From assembly GCF_009695815.1 (NCBI RefSeq), contig NZ_VUNE01000001.1, forward strand, positions 434,001-498,000: DNA of 64,000 bases, given 5' to 3'. Below the pieces are notes generated by a model. That model was not told the origin of the DNA, made no database searches, and worked only from the letters and a program-made list of their open reading frames with translations. Each line of letters opens with the position of its first letter. The first letter of the stretch is position 1. The position numbers and the translations under genes are program-made. Below, one piece after another: positions 8,778-17,721 of this stretch. This stretch comes from Peptostreptococcus porci. GTDB taxonomy: Bacteria > Bacillota > Clostridia > Peptostreptococcales > Peptostreptococcaceae.

Positions 8778-10016
8778 ATGGAAAAAGTTGAATTACTTGC
8801 TCCAGCAGGCGATCTTGAAAGACTAAAGATTGCTTTTGAATACGGAGCTGATGCTGTATATCTTGGCGGAGAAAGCTTTGGTATGAGATCTGCAGCGAAG
8901 AATTTTAGTATAGAGGATATTAAAGAGGGTGCTGATTTTGCACATGAGCGTGGGAAAAAAGTATTTGTTACGGTAAATATTATTCCACATAATGAGGATT
9001 TTATAGGATTTAAGGATTATTTGATCAATTTGGAAAAAGCTGGTGTAGATGCCTTGATAGCATCCGATCCCGGTGTTATAGAGGTCATTAAAGAAACAAT
9101 TCCAAAAATGGAGATACATTTGAGTACTCAAGCGAATACGACTAATTATCATAGTGCTAATTTTTGGTATAAGCAAGGGGTAAAAAGAGTAGTAGTCGCC
9201 AGAGAGATGTCGTTTGACGAAATAAGTGAAATAAGAAAAATGACTCCAAATAGCATGGACATTGAAGCATTTGTCCATGGAGCAATGTGTATCTCGTACT
9301 CGGGAAGATGTCTGATAAGCAACTATATGACGGGAAGAGATGCAAATAGAGGATCTTGTGCTCAATCATGTAGATGGAAATACAGCTTGGTTGAGGAAAA
9401 AAGACCAGGAGAGTATTTCCCAGTCTATGAGGATGAGGGAGGAACTTTTTTCTTTAACTCGAAGGATTTATGTATGATAGAATACATACCGGAATTGATT
9501 AGATCTGGAATTACTAGCTTGAAAATTGAAGGAAGAATGAAAACATCATACTATGTGGCAACTGTTGTAAGAGCGTATAGGATGGCAATAGATGAATATT
9601 ATAAAAACCCTGATTCTTGGAAATTTAATCCGATGTGGCTAGATGAATTGAAAAAGGGAAGTCACAGACATTTTACGACAGGCTTTTACAACGAAAAACC
9701 GAACCACGAGGAGCAAAACTACGAATCTGCTTCATATGTGAGAAATTATGATTTTGTCGGTATAGTCGTAAAGCCAGCTGATGAAAATGGCTTGGTAACT
9801 GTTGAACAGCGAAACAAAATGGTTGTTGGCGATGAGATAGAAATAATTGGTCCATATACTGAAACAATTGTTACGAAGATAGAGGAAATGTTTAATGAGG
9901 ATGGCGATGCTATAATGGAGGCACCACATCCAAGACAAATAGTGAAGATGAAGCTGCCTGTCAATATCGGTATGAACTTTATGCTTAGAAAACAAATTGA
10001 AGAAATAGGCGAATAA
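8778..10016 (+). CDS. Peptidase U32 family protein, probable tRNA hydroxylation protein TrhP
   Basis: 413 aa. The N-terminus KVELLAPAGDLERLKIAFEYGADAVYLGG-like stretch (written here in part), the central VHGAMCISYSGRCLISNYM and GSCAQSCRW, and LKIEGRMK are the U32 signature, with four conserved cysteines for an Fe-S cluster. Despite the name, members such as TrhP (YrrN/YrrO) are involved in prephenate-dependent 5-hydroxyuridine formation at tRNA position 34. The neighbouring YrrM-type methyltransferase would complete the modification to mo5U. Here one protein is present instead of the Bacillus pair. The start is ATG 8778 after AGAGGAGAG. Confidence 0.85.
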   Translation: MEKVELLAPAGDLERLKIAFEYGADAVYLGGESFGMRSAAKNFSIEDIKEGADFAHERGKKVFVTVNIIPHNEDFIGFKDYLINLEKAGVDALIASDPGVIEVIKETIPKMEIHLSTQANTTNYHSANFWYKQGVKRVVVAREMSFDEISEIRKMTPNSMDIEAFVHGAMCISYSGRCLISNYMTGRDANRGSCAQSCRWKYSLVEEKRPGEYFPVYEDEGGTFFFNSKDLCMIEYIPELIRSGITSLKIEGRMKTSYYVATVVRAYRMAIDEYYKNPDSWKFNPMWLDELKKGSHRHFTTGFYNEKPNHEEQNYESASYVRNYDFVGIVVKPADENGLVTVEQRNKMVVGDEIEIIGPYTETIVTKIEEMFNEDGDAIMEAPHPRQIVKMKLPVNIGMNFMLRKQIEEIGE

Positions 10017-10026
10017 AACAGTTAAA

Positions 10027-10058
10027 AAATAAACCAAAATTTTTTGGTTTATTTTTTT
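10027..10058 (+). terminator. Rho-independent terminator after trhP
   Basis: A 13-bp A/T-rich stem (10027-10039 with 10042-10054, core ACCAAAA/TTTTGGT) runs into a T tract. It separates the tRNA-modification genes from the pilin-like cluster. Confidence 0.85.
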
Positions 10059-10140
10059 TGTGAATGTCTATAATAATTTAAATGGTAATTGCATAATTAT
10101 ATACTCGAAAATACTAAATATAGAGGTGGGTGGATCATTT

Positions 10141-10521
10141 ATGGCAAGAAAAAGAACTGGCTACGTAATGATTGATGCAGTCATTTCACTTATAATATTA
10201 TCAATTGGAATATATGTTTTTTCATTTGGTATCACAAATATCACTTTATTGTTGAAAGGAAGATCTTATGACAACTATGTTCTGTCAAGTGTAGTTAAAA
10301 ACGAAAAGGAATACTTGGCAAACATTTCAGATGTGTCAATGTTACGAGAGATGGATGTATATGAAATCGAGAAAAAAGACGTTTACATAGTTAGAAAAGT
10401 GGTCGATGAAAAATTTGAAATGATAAACAGTCAGATTAGAATAGAGTCAGAGTATGCGGATAGAAACTTCAATATACTATCATTTTTGGGGGAAAGTGAT
10501 AAAAATGAAGATTTTGAGTAG
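10141..10521 (+). CDS. Type IV pilin-like minor (pseudo)pilin 1
   Basis: 126 aa. Short basic leader, then Gly followed by YVMIDAVISLIILSIG: the class III prepilin signal with a long hydrophobic helix, but Asp at position +5 where most pilins have Glu. The rest is polar with no recognised domain. It is the first of four consecutive genes with the same architecture, overlapping the second by 17 bases. It is probably a minor pilin (PilV/GspI-like) of a type IV pilus, competence or secretion filament whose assembly ATPase and peptidase are not in this window. ATG 10141 is preferred over an upstream ATG lacking a leader. Confidence 0.7.
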   Translation: MARKRTGYVMIDAVISLIILSIGIYVFSFGITNITLLLKGRSYDNYVLSSVVKNEKEYLANISDVSMLREMDVYEIEKKDVYIVRKVVDEKFEMINSQIRIESEYADRNFNILSFLGESDKNEDFE

Positions 10522-11041
10522 AAAAAAAGGCAATATTTCTATTTTTATTATTTTTATGGTTGCAATCATTTGCGCAATAGTGATTTCTTCAATGAATATG
10601 ATAAAAAGCTTTGGCAGAATGAAAAAAAGTGATTATATAAGACTCGAAAATGATTTTAAATCCTCTGTTGCAAAGGAGATGTTAAAATTAAATTTCTATT
10701 ATTCAATAGAGAATTCTGTTAGTAGGTCTAAGACAAAAGGTGAATTTGAAGCCAATTATACGGACTTTTATTCAGAAGGTATAAAAGATGTAATTGATGA
10801 AAAATATTATTCGGATAAAAAAATTTCGATTTCCATACCAGAAAGCAATTCACCATATAATTTTATTAGGAAAGAGAAAGGGTATACAGAATTTTATTTA
10901 AAGTTGACTTATAGTGAAGGAGATACAATAAGACAGAGCATACATAAGTGTAGAGTATATAATCCATATGAAAAATATGGTCCTGATAAAATCTATCTTG
11001 ATGAAAATAGAATAAAATCACTATTTACGATTATCAACTAG
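10505..11041 (+). CDS. Type IV pilin-like minor (pseudo)pilin 2, PilX/GspK-like
   Basis: 178 aa. Leader MKILSRKKG, then NISIFIIFMVAIICAIVIS, a hydrophobic helix after a possible Gly cleavage site but without Glu or any acidic residue at +5, as in GspK/PilX-like tip subunits. The C-terminal part is hydrophilic and not recognised. The start (ATG 10505) lies inside the end of the previous gene after GGGGGA, indicating translational coupling. Tip subunits generally cap a complex with the other minor pilins, which fits the cluster. Confidence 0.6.
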   Translation: MKILSRKKGNISIFIIFMVAIICAIVISSMNMIKSFGRMKKSDYIRLENDFKSSVAKEMLKLNFYYSIENSVSRSKTKGEFEANYTDFYSEGIKDVIDEKYYSDKKISISIPESNSPYNFIRKEKGYTEFYLKLTYSEGDTIRQSIHKCRVYNPYEKYGPDKIYLDENRIKSLFTIIN

Positions 11042-11135
11042 ATTTGAAAACACTAGGGTATTTTTTTAGATTTTACAAGTTTCGTAGCTTATAAGCTAAG
11101 TTTTTAGTGACATTAGGGAGGACGTCAGAGAAAAA

Positions 11136-11657
11136 ATGAAAAAAATACTTGATGATAATATCAAAAAAGATATAGGCGAAAATATCAAAAGAAAAGGATT
11201 TGGTACTTTGGAAATCATAGTGGCAGTTTCATTAATTGCAATAATTTTTTCAATTGCCTATCTTGGAATAAATTTTGACAGCAAAGAATTCCAAACTGCG
11301 GTCTTTGAAACAAAATCAGATTTAAGAGAATATCTGATAAAATCGTCTGATGAATACTATAAATATAGTATCCTATTAATGAGAAATGGCTATGAAATTT
11401 ATCAAAAAAACAAGTTGGTAAGAGAAAAAAAATTTCCCCTAAACATCTATATTTTATCTGGAGAAAGGAGCATAAACTATAATTCTACATCTAGATTTGG
11501 AGCGCCTGATAGGGGATTTACCATATATGTATTTGATGAAAAAAACAAGAAATTAGAGAGGATAACAATGATGTTGGGGAGTGGGCGAGTAGTATCATAT
11601 GAAGAAGATTATTTGGAGAAAAAGGCGGTTATTGATGGGCTTATTTCAAGATTATAA
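11136..11657 (+). CDS. Type IV pilin-like minor (pseudo)pilin 3, canonical E5
   Basis: 173 aa. A relatively long leader (about 22 residues) ends in KRKG, followed by FGTLEIIVAVSLIAIIFSIA, the standard prepilin cleavage context with Glu at +5. The downstream domain (about 130 aa) is unassigned and may be GspH/FimT-like from its size. GGGAGG at 11115-11120 is 15 bases upstream of the ATG, further than usual. It is separated from gene 2 by 94 bases containing a perfect 14-base palindrome (11085-11098). Confidence 0.7.
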   Translation: MKKILDDNIKKDIGENIKRKGFGTLEIIVAVSLIAIIFSIAYLGINFDSKEFQTAVFETKSDLREYLIKSSDEYYKYSILLMRNGYEIYQKNKLVREKKFPLNIYILSGERSINYNSTSRFGAPDRGFTIYVFDEKNKKLERITMMLGSGRVVSYEEDYLEKKAVIDGLISRL

Positions 11658-11703
11658 TTGTAAGAAATAGAAAAAGTAGGTATCAAATATTTTGGAGATG
11701 GAA

Positions 11704-12195
11704 ATGATGAATAAGTCAAAAAGAAGTGGGTTTATTCTTTTGAATATGTTGATTTACATAGCTGTTATTGCAGTTGTATTAGCAATTTCTGCTGTTCTGA
11801 TAAAAGAGAGCACATCTAAATATAATCATTTTAAAGATGAACTGGAATTGAGAGAAATTGCCTATTCTATTGAGGACACGATAAGAGTTGATTTGAATAA
11901 TTTGGTAGGAGTGATTTACCATTCTAAGGTTGGGGATAAGGATGACTATATTCAAATTAGGGAGCTTGTGTATGATGTTTATAGTAAGGACAACAAAGAG
12001 ACTGTTGTTAGAAGGAAAATTTCACTTGAGTATGGAATACTATATATTAGTCAAGTCGGCAAATATCAAATAGGAAACTATGTTGAAAAGATTTATTATA
12101 AAAAAAACGTAGCAAAATCCAACAAATATATGGAATTTTTTATAGTGCTAAAAAAAAATAAAACGAGAATTGAGCACAGGTTTATTATTTTTTAG
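11704..12195 (+). CDS. Type IV pilin-like minor (pseudo)pilin 4
   Basis: 163 aa. Leader MMNKSKRSG, then FILLNMLIYIAVIAVVLAIS: a prepilin-like helix with Asn at +5 instead of Glu. The remainder is polar, with a long helix spine and beta-rich C-terminus (IEHRFIIF end). GGAG at 11694-11697 fits the ATG at 11704 or 11707. It is the last of the four pilin-like genes; no prepilin peptidase, ATPase or platform protein follows, so the filament machinery must be encoded elsewhere if it is functional. Confidence 0.65.
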   Translation: MMNKSKRSGFILLNMLIYIAVIAVVLAISAVLIKESTSKYNHFKDELELREIAYSIEDTIRVDLNNLVGVIYHSKVGDKDDYIQIRELVYDVYSKDNKETVVRRKISLEYGILYISQVGKYQIGNYVEKIYYKKNVAKSNKYMEFFIVLKKNKTRIEHRFIIF

Positions 12196-12316
12196 AACAA
12201 CTTTAAATAGAACTAAATTTAATCGTTATTTTTGAACTATACAGATTTTATTTTATATTTATTTCTTAATAATACTCTTTTTTAGTAAAAAATTGATACT
12301 ATTTAAATAAAGAATA

Positions 12317-12358
12317 ATCATTACTAGATAATGATATTGTGTTATAATAAATCTAATA
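12317..12358 (+). promoter_or_regulatory. Palindrome and -10 upstream of the Crp/Fnr gene
   Basis: ATCATTA (12317-12323) and TAATGAT (12329-12335) form a perfect 7-bp inverted repeat with a 5-base spacer. A TATAAT lies at 12353-12358 with no good -35. The palindrome is centred near -40 from the likely start site, the position of an activator site, so autoregulation by the Crp/Fnr protein is a reasonable guess. Confidence 0.5.
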
Positions 12359-12379
12359 CTATTTATTGGAGGGGATATT

Positions 12380-13054
12380 ATGGATTTTGAATTTCTGACG
12401 AAGATAAAGGTTTTTAAAGGAATCGATGCTGAAGATTTGGAAAAATTGTTTGATTGGCTGGGCTATGAGATTAGACGATATTCAAAAGGTGACATAATCC
12501 TTATGGCTGGGGATAAAGTTTCATCTATGGGTATCGTGTTAACAGGCAGTGCAAATATTGAAAGCAACGATGTTTGGGGAAATAAGAGTATCTTTGATAA
12601 TGTTGTTTCTGGTCAAGTTTTTGCAGAGGTCTACGCATGTGCCAATGATGAAGAATTGATGGTAGACGTTGTAGCAAATGAGAGCTGTGAGATAGTTTTT
12701 CTAAAAATGTCGAAGATATTTGATTCAGAGGACTATACTGCTCATTATCAAGACAAGTTTGCTTCGAATTTATTGAAGATAATGTCCCTTAAAAATCTAA
12801 ATTTAAGCAGAAAAATATACCATGTATCGTCTAAATCGATAAGAGGCAGGATTGTGTCATATTTATCGTATTTATCTCGTAAGCTAGAGAGTAAAATAAT
12901 TGAAATTCCATACAATAGACAGCAATTATCTGACTATTTGTGTGTTGATAGAAGTGCATTGTCAAATGAATTGAGTAAGATGCAAAGAGAAGGATTAATA
13001 AAATATAATAAGAACAAATTTGAAATAATAAGCGAATATGACTTTGAAATATAA
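12380..13054 (+). CDS. Crp/Fnr family transcriptional regulator
   Basis: 224 aa with an N-terminal cyclic-nucleotide-binding-like beta-roll (about 1-120; YSKGDIILMAGDKV, GSANI) and a C-terminal winged HTH (about 145-220; IPYNRQQLSDYLCVDRSALSNELSKMQREG). No N-terminal Cys cluster, so it is not an Fnr-type Fe-S sensor, and the canonical cAMP-binding arginine motif is not evident. Similar proteins in Clostridia respond to unknown effectors. A palindrome sits at its promoter, and the folate genes follow within 30 bases on the same strand. SD GGAGGGG precedes ATG. Confidence 0.88.
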   Translation: MDFEFLTKIKVFKGIDAEDLEKLFDWLGYEIRRYSKGDIILMAGDKVSSMGIVLTGSANIESNDVWGNKSIFDNVVSGQVFAEVYACANDEELMVDVVANESCEIVFLKMSKIFDSEDYTAHYQDKFASNLLKIMSLKNLNLSRKIYHVSSKSIRGRIVSYLSYLSRKLESKIIEIPYNRQQLSDYLCVDRSALSNELSKMQREGLIKYNKNKFEIISEYDFEI

Positions 13055-13084
13055 GGGTCGTTTGTTTATTATCAAGGAGGAAAT

Positions 13085-13642
13085 ATGGTGGATTTTGATA
13101 AGGCAGAGAAGGCTGTTAGGCTATTGTTAGAAGCTATTGGCGAAGATCCCGACAGAGAGGGTTTAATTGAAACTCCAAAGAGAGTCGCAAAGATGTACGA
13201 GGAGGTTTTGCAGGGATACAATGATGATGCAAAAACTCATTTAAGTAAAGTTTTTAATTCAGAAAGATCCGATTTAGTGTTGGAAAAAGATATCACATTT
13301 TATTCTATGTGCGAGCATCATTTGTTGCCGTTTTTTGGAAAAGTTCATATAGCATATATTCCTAGTGACAAGGTTGTTGGCTTGAGTAAGTTAGGAAGAT
13401 TGGTCGATGTTTTTGCTAGGAGACTACAATTACAAGAGCAGATGACAGTTCAGATTGCAGATAGTATAGTTGAAGAATTATCTCCACAAGGTGTTATGGT
13501 AATTGTCGAAGGAGAGCACACTTGTATGACTATGAGAGGGGTAAAGAAGATAGGAAGTAAAACCGTCACTGTAGCTACAAGAGGTAAATTTGAAAATAAT
13601 TCTGATCTAAGAAACACTGTTCTTGGAATGGTTAAGGAATAA
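13085..13642 (+). CDS. folE: GTP cyclohydrolase I
   Basis: Converts GTP to 7,8-dihydroneopterin triphosphate, the first step of folate synthesis. 185 aa with the zinc site [10 protein letters not shown] and the partner Cys in [11 protein letters not shown], plus [20 protein letters not shown] and a C-terminal TRG. Full length and conserved. It follows the Crp/Fnr gene by 30 bases with a GGAGG site and heads the folE-HD-folP-folBK series. Confidence 0.97.
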   Translation: MVDFDKAEKAVRLLLEAIGEDPDREGLIETPKRVAKMYEEVLQGYNDDAKTHLSKVFNSERSDLVLEKDITFYSMCEHHLLPFFGKVHIAYIPSDKVVGLSKLGRLVDVFARRLQLQEQMTVQIADSIVEELSPQGVMVIVEGEHTCMTMRGVKKIGSKTVTVATRGKFENNSDLRNTVLGMVKE

Positions 13643-13681
13643 AGTGTTTTCGATAAATTTCAAGTGGAAGGGTCAGATTAG

Positions 13682-14161
13682 ATGGATAGAATAAAAAAGA
13701 TTTTGAGCAATAGATTGTTTTTGGACATTAATAATGAGATAACCGAATTGGAACGGGATCGTATTTTTTGTAAGCATGGTATAGAACATTTAGCGAGTGT
13801 TGCAAGAATAATGTATATAAACAATCTAGAGAATGGCTTGGGTCTGGACAAAGAGTTGATTTATGCATCTGCGTTGTTACATGATATAGGAAGAGCCGAA
13901 CAGTACAAAAATGGAACAGAACATTCTATTGCAGGATTAGAAATATCAAAAAAAATTCTTTCGATGTGTGGATTTTCAAAAGACGAAATAGAGATAATTA
14001 ATAGTGCTATTGGAAGTCATAACAGTAATGAAGAATGCAATAATGAGCTTTCAAACTTACTGAAGTATGCTGATAAAAAAAGCAGAAACTGTTTTTTATG
14101 TTTGGCTAGTGCGGAATGCTATTGGTCAGACGAGAAGAAGAATAAGACGATTGAATACTAG
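13682..14161 (+). CDS. HD-domain phosphohydrolase in the folate cluster
   Basis: 159 aa HD-superfamily protein: His in GIEHLASVAR, the HD pair in ASALLHDIGRAEQY, and a later H-D-like metal site (GSHNSNEE, KYADKKSR). Genes of this type lie between folE and folP in several Clostridia, so it may act on a pterin phosphate, such as removing phosphate from dihydroneopterin triphosphate, a step otherwise missing here. That role is inferred from context only. Confidence 0.75.
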   Translation: MDRIKKILSNRLFLDINNEITELERDRIFCKHGIEHLASVARIMYINNLENGLGLDKELIYASALLHDIGRAEQYKNGTEHSIAGLEISKKILSMCGFSKDEIEIINSAIGSHNSNEECNNELSNLLKYADKKSRNCFLCLASAECYWSDEKKNKTIEY

Positions 14162-14263
14162 GATTAAATAAAAACTTTTGGAAAGTCGAGTACGTTCATA
14201 TTATGTAGCATAATGGAGTGCTTATATTGTATTGTTCGTAGTTGAGTATAGAGGAGGGAAGCT

Positions 14264-15082
14264 ATGAAGATAGGAAATAGAGAATTTGATATAAAAAATG
14301 GTGCTTATATAATGGGGATACTAAATGTTACCCCTGATTCTTTTTCAGATGGTGGAAAGTTTTATTCTGTAGATAATGCTTTGTTCCATGTAGAGAAAAT
14401 GATTGAAGCGGGTGTAGATATAATTGACGTTGGTGGCGAATCTACGAGACCTGGTCATATTCAGATATCGGATCAAGAAGAAATCGACAGAGTGTTGCCG
14501 GTCATTGAAAAAATAAAAAATAATTTTGATATTCCTGTGTCACTAGATAGCTATAAAAGTGATGTGATAAACGCATTGAAAACAAATATTGACCTTGTCA
14601 ACGATATTTGGGGATTAAAGTATGATCCTAAAATGGCGAGCCTGATATCTGAAACTGGATTGCCATGTTGTCTAATGCACAATAGGAAAAAACTTGATTA
14701 TACTGATTTTTGGAATGATTTTATTTCTGATATGAAAGAGACGATAGATATTGCGAAAAAAAATGGTATCAGTGACGATAAAATAATATTGGATGCCGGT
14801 GTGGGATTTCAAAAGGAATATGAGCATAATTTAATTGCGGTAAATAGGACTGATGAGTTATGTAAGCTTGGATATCCAGTATTGATTGCAACATCTAAAA
14901 AAAGATTTATAGGTGCATCGACTGGAAAGGAAACTGAAAATAGGACGGCTGGTACTCTTGCAACAACTGTAATAGGGCTGATGAAGGGTGCTACGTTTTT
15001 TAGAGTACATGATGTAGACGAGAATGTTGATGCAATAAAGGTTACCAAATCAGTTTTGGAGGAGAGACAATGGATTCGATAA
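14264..15082 (+). CDS. folP: Dihydropteroate synthase
   Basis: Joins 6-hydroxymethyl-dihydropterin diphosphate to p-aminobenzoate. 272 aa TIM barrel with the signatures MGILNVTPDSFSDGGKF and GGESTRPGH, a pterin-binding DAGVGFQK and a terminal RVHDV. This is the sulfonamide target enzyme; no unusual insertion is evident in the loops. GAGGAGGG precedes ATG 14264. It overlaps the next gene by 13 bases, so the two are translationally coupled. Confidence 0.96.
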   Translation: MKIGNREFDIKNGAYIMGILNVTPDSFSDGGKFYSVDNALFHVEKMIEAGVDIIDVGGESTRPGHIQISDQEEIDRVLPVIEKIKNNFDIPVSLDSYKSDVINALKTNIDLVNDIWGLKYDPKMASLISETGLPCCLMHNRKKLDYTDFWNDFISDMKETIDIAKKNGISDDKIILDAGVGFQKEYEHNLIAVNRTDELCKLGYPVLIATSKKRFIGASTGKETENRTAGTLATTVIGLMKGATFFRVHDVDENVDAIKVTKSVLEERQWIR

Positions 15083-15876
15083 AAATTGATGGAATTGAGT
15101 TTTATGGTTATCATGGAGTTTTGGAAAGTGAAAAAACTCTTGGTCAAATGTTTTCTGTTAATTGTGAGTTTTTTATGGATACCTCTAGGATTTATGATGA
15201 TATAGAAAACACAGTGAATTATGCTGATGTTGCAATTGATATAAGGGAGTTTTGCGAAAATAATAGATATGATTTACTAGAGGTGCTGTGCAATGATTTA
15301 TCGAAATATATTCTCTGCAAATACGATAAAATATGTGAATTGAAGCTGAGCATTGAGAAGCCTCATGCACCAATTCCTACAAAGTTTTCCAATGTATCTA
15401 TAAATATTCATAGAAAACGAGTTATCGCATATCTTGCAATAGGTTCAAATCTGGGGGATAGAGAAAATTTTTTGAGCATGGTTTTCGACGAAATACAAAA
15501 ATGTAGCTACATTAAGGAGATAAAAAGATCTAGCTTTATCGAAACTATTCCATATGGAGTTGAAGATCAGCCAGATTTTTTAAATGGAGCTGTAAAGGTA
15601 GAGACTATATTCACGCCATTTGAGCTGTTGGATTTTTGTAAAAATACGGAGAGATTAGCAGGAAGAAAAGCTACGAGAAGATGGGGAGAAAGAACTCTTG
15701 ATGTAGATATTATTTCATATGGTGATGAAGTGGTTAATGACGAAAATTTGAAAATACCTCATGTGGAGATGCATCTGAGAGATTTTGTTTTAAAGCCTCT
15801 ATTTGAAATTGAACCATACTACTATCATCCAGTGTCAAAAAAATATATCAGAGAAATGCTGATGGAGATAAAATAA
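15070..15876 (+). CDS. folBK: Fused dihydroneopterin aldolase / HPPK
   Basis: 268 aa bifunctional enzyme. Residues 1-116 are FolB (FYGYHGVLESEKTLGQMF, KPHAPIP), making 6-hydroxymethyl-dihydropterin. Residues 118-268 are FolK (YLAIGSNLGDRE, RWGERTLDVDIISYG, PHVEMHLRDFVLKPL), transferring pyrophosphate from ATP. Both catalytic regions look intact. The fusion channels two successive steps upstream of FolP, which precedes it and overlaps it. The GGAGGAGAG site lies within folP. Confidence 0.96.
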   Translation: MDSIKIDGIEFYGYHGVLESEKTLGQMFSVNCEFFMDTSRIYDDIENTVNYADVAIDIREFCENNRYDLLEVLCNDLSKYILCKYDKICELKLSIEKPHAPIPTKFSNVSINIHRKRVIAYLAIGSNLGDRENFLSMVFDEIQKCSYIKEIKRSSFIETIPYGVEDQPDFLNGAVKVETIFTPFELLDFCKNTERLAGRKATRRWGERTLDVDIISYGDEVVNDENLKIPHVEMHLRDFVLKPLFEIEPYYYHPVSKKYIREMLMEIK

Positions 15877-15945
15877 GAATTGGAAAAATTATTATAAAGT
15901 AAGTATGCGGCATTATATAGATTATTGAAAAGGGGGTTGATTGGA

Positions 15946-17721
15946 TTGGAAAATATAAAGAAGATGAAGGACCTCGTGGAAATTTCAAAGATAGTAACAG
16001 GCTCAGATAATTTCTATGAGATTAAAGATATAGTAATCAAGAAAATGTTGAGTGTTGTTCACCCTACAAAAGCATGTGTCAATCTATTCTATGGCGATGA
16101 TTATTCATATGCACATCTGGTTTGTTCTGCAACACTTGACTATATACCTACTCTTTTTCCTCAAAACGAGGAGTATGGATCAAAGATAGATTTCGATTTG
16201 TATCCGAAGTATATTCATGAAGCTGTCAGAGAAAAAAAGCAAGTTATCGTTGAAAATATATTTGAATACGAGGGTGCAAAGGGCGAAGAAATGATGGCAT
16301 TAAATGAAAAATATGTTGGTAGAGCAGTTTTTCCATTTGTACTAGAAAATAGAACTATCGGATTTATGTCATGCTATATAATGAAGGGTGAGAAACTGGA
16401 GCAGGATGACATAGATTTTATTTCGCAAGTTGCATCATTATTGACGCTGTCCATTTCGATTACCGAAAAAAATGACGGTATCAATAAGCTAGTAGATAAG
16501 CTGAGAAGCTCCATGAATAATATTAACAAAGCTTCAATGGAAATATATTCAACGAAAAATTTGGACTACTATTTGAATAAAATGACCTCTGTGCTTTTGG
16601 AATCATTAAATAGTGAGTTTACTTTCATTAGAATGGTAAAAAAGGATTCAGAGGATAATATTGAAGAAAATGTAATAGATGTTGTTAGACCGAATTCCGA
16701 AAAGGCTGAATTTTCAAGTCTGGTAACACATATTCTGAATTCAAAAAAGAATGTGGAGGTAAATAATAACGGGAATTTTTCTATGATAGATGGCGGTGTT
16801 GCCAAGTGCTATCTATACAAGAAGTTCATCATAGACTCAAAGACGGAATTGGTTGTGGGATGTATTGGCAGTGCTGAATACTCAAATGACGATAGAAAGA
16901 CAATCTCTATATTAGCAAGGCAGATTTACTTAAATATCCAGACTTATGAGCACATGAAGATTGAAGAAAAGCATAAGGATATTGAAAATGAATTGTCAAT
17001 ATTGAAGAAGCAGCAAAAATTGATAATGGATTGTTGTAGTGATGGGAATTTTGGCAATAAGGAAATGTATTTCTATCAAGAGTCGGCAAAGGTTGTTGGT
17101 GGAGATTTCTATAATGCAATTGATTTGGGTGACAAGGTCGTATTCATTGTAGCAGATGTTATGGGTCATGGGGTTGCATCAAATTATATTGTTGCACTTT
17201 TAAAGGGTGCTTTTAACATTTTGATAAGATATTCTGATTCACCAAAGGAAATTTTGAGAAATTTAAACCAGTATATCTATAAGGAATTTGATGAAATCGG
17301 AATGTATGCTACAGCTCTTGTTGGAATTTTCGATAAATACAATGAAAAAATGACCATTTCAAATGCCGGACATTACTATCCTATAGTCATTGATAAAAAA
17401 GGCAGAAGCGTAGACATATCGGATGGAAAGCAGGGATTGCCAGTAGGTGTGCTAGAAAATTCTTCATACAATGAGATAGAAATCAATTTGGATGATAAGG
17501 AGAGTATTTGCTTCTTCACAGACGGTATCTTGGAGATGAAAAATAATTTGGGCAAGGAATTTGGTCTTGAAAGATTGGAAAGATTTTTGTTAAAAAATAT
17601 TAATAAAAACAAGGAGAATGTCATTAGAAAAATTAAAGATGAGATTCAGAATTACAGTTCAAATCGTGAAAAGCAAGATGATATTTTGGTTGTGTTTTTT
17701 AAAAATAAAACCGAGAATTAG
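15946..17721 (+). CDS. GAF-domain PP2C (SpoIIE-type) protein phosphatase
   Basis: About 591 aa and soluble. Two GAF-like sensor modules (about 1-165 and 185-325) are joined by a coiled coil to a C-terminal PP2C/SpoIIE domain (about 350-590) with VVGGDFYNAIDL, VADVMGHGVASNYIVALL, NAGHYYP and ELRFFTDGILE-like/DDILVV acidic metal motifs. RsbU-like proteins of this form dephosphorylate anti-anti-sigma factors; no partner STAS or kinase gene is adjacent. TTG 15946 is chosen because AGGGGG at 15931-15936 is 9 bases upstream. Confidence 0.88.
   Translation: MENIKKMKDLVEISKIVTGSDNFYEIKDIVIKKMLSVVHPTKACVNLFYGDDYSYAHLVCSATLDYIPTLFPQNEEYGSKIDFDLYPKYIHEAVREKKQVIVENIFEYEGAKGEEMMALNEKYVGRAVFPFVLENRTIGFMSCYIMKGEKLEQDDIDFISQVASLLTLSISITEKNDGINKLVDKLRSSMNNINKASMEIYSTKNLDYYLNKMTSVLLESLNSEFTFIRMVKKDSEDNIEENVIDVVRPNSEKAEFSSLVTHILNSKKNVEVNNNGNFSMIDGGVAKCYLYKKFIIDSKTELVVGCIGSAEYSNDDRKTISILARQIYLNIQTYEHMKIEEKHKDIENELSILKKQQKLIMDCCSDGNFGNKEMYFYQESAKVVGGDFYNAIDLGDKVVFIVADVMGHGVASNYIVALLKGAFNILIRYSDSPKEILRNLNQYIYKEFDEIGMYATALVGIFDKYNEKMTISNAGHYYPIVIDKKGRSVDISDGKQGLPVGVLENSSYNEIEINLDDKESICFFTDGILEMKNNLGKEFGLERLERFLLKNINKNKENVIRKIKDEIQNYSSNREKQDDILVVFFKNKTEN

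Noticed and set aside
8823-9365. 180-aa minus-strand open frame inside the U32 gene
   Set aside because: Antisense shadow of a clearly conserved U32 protein.
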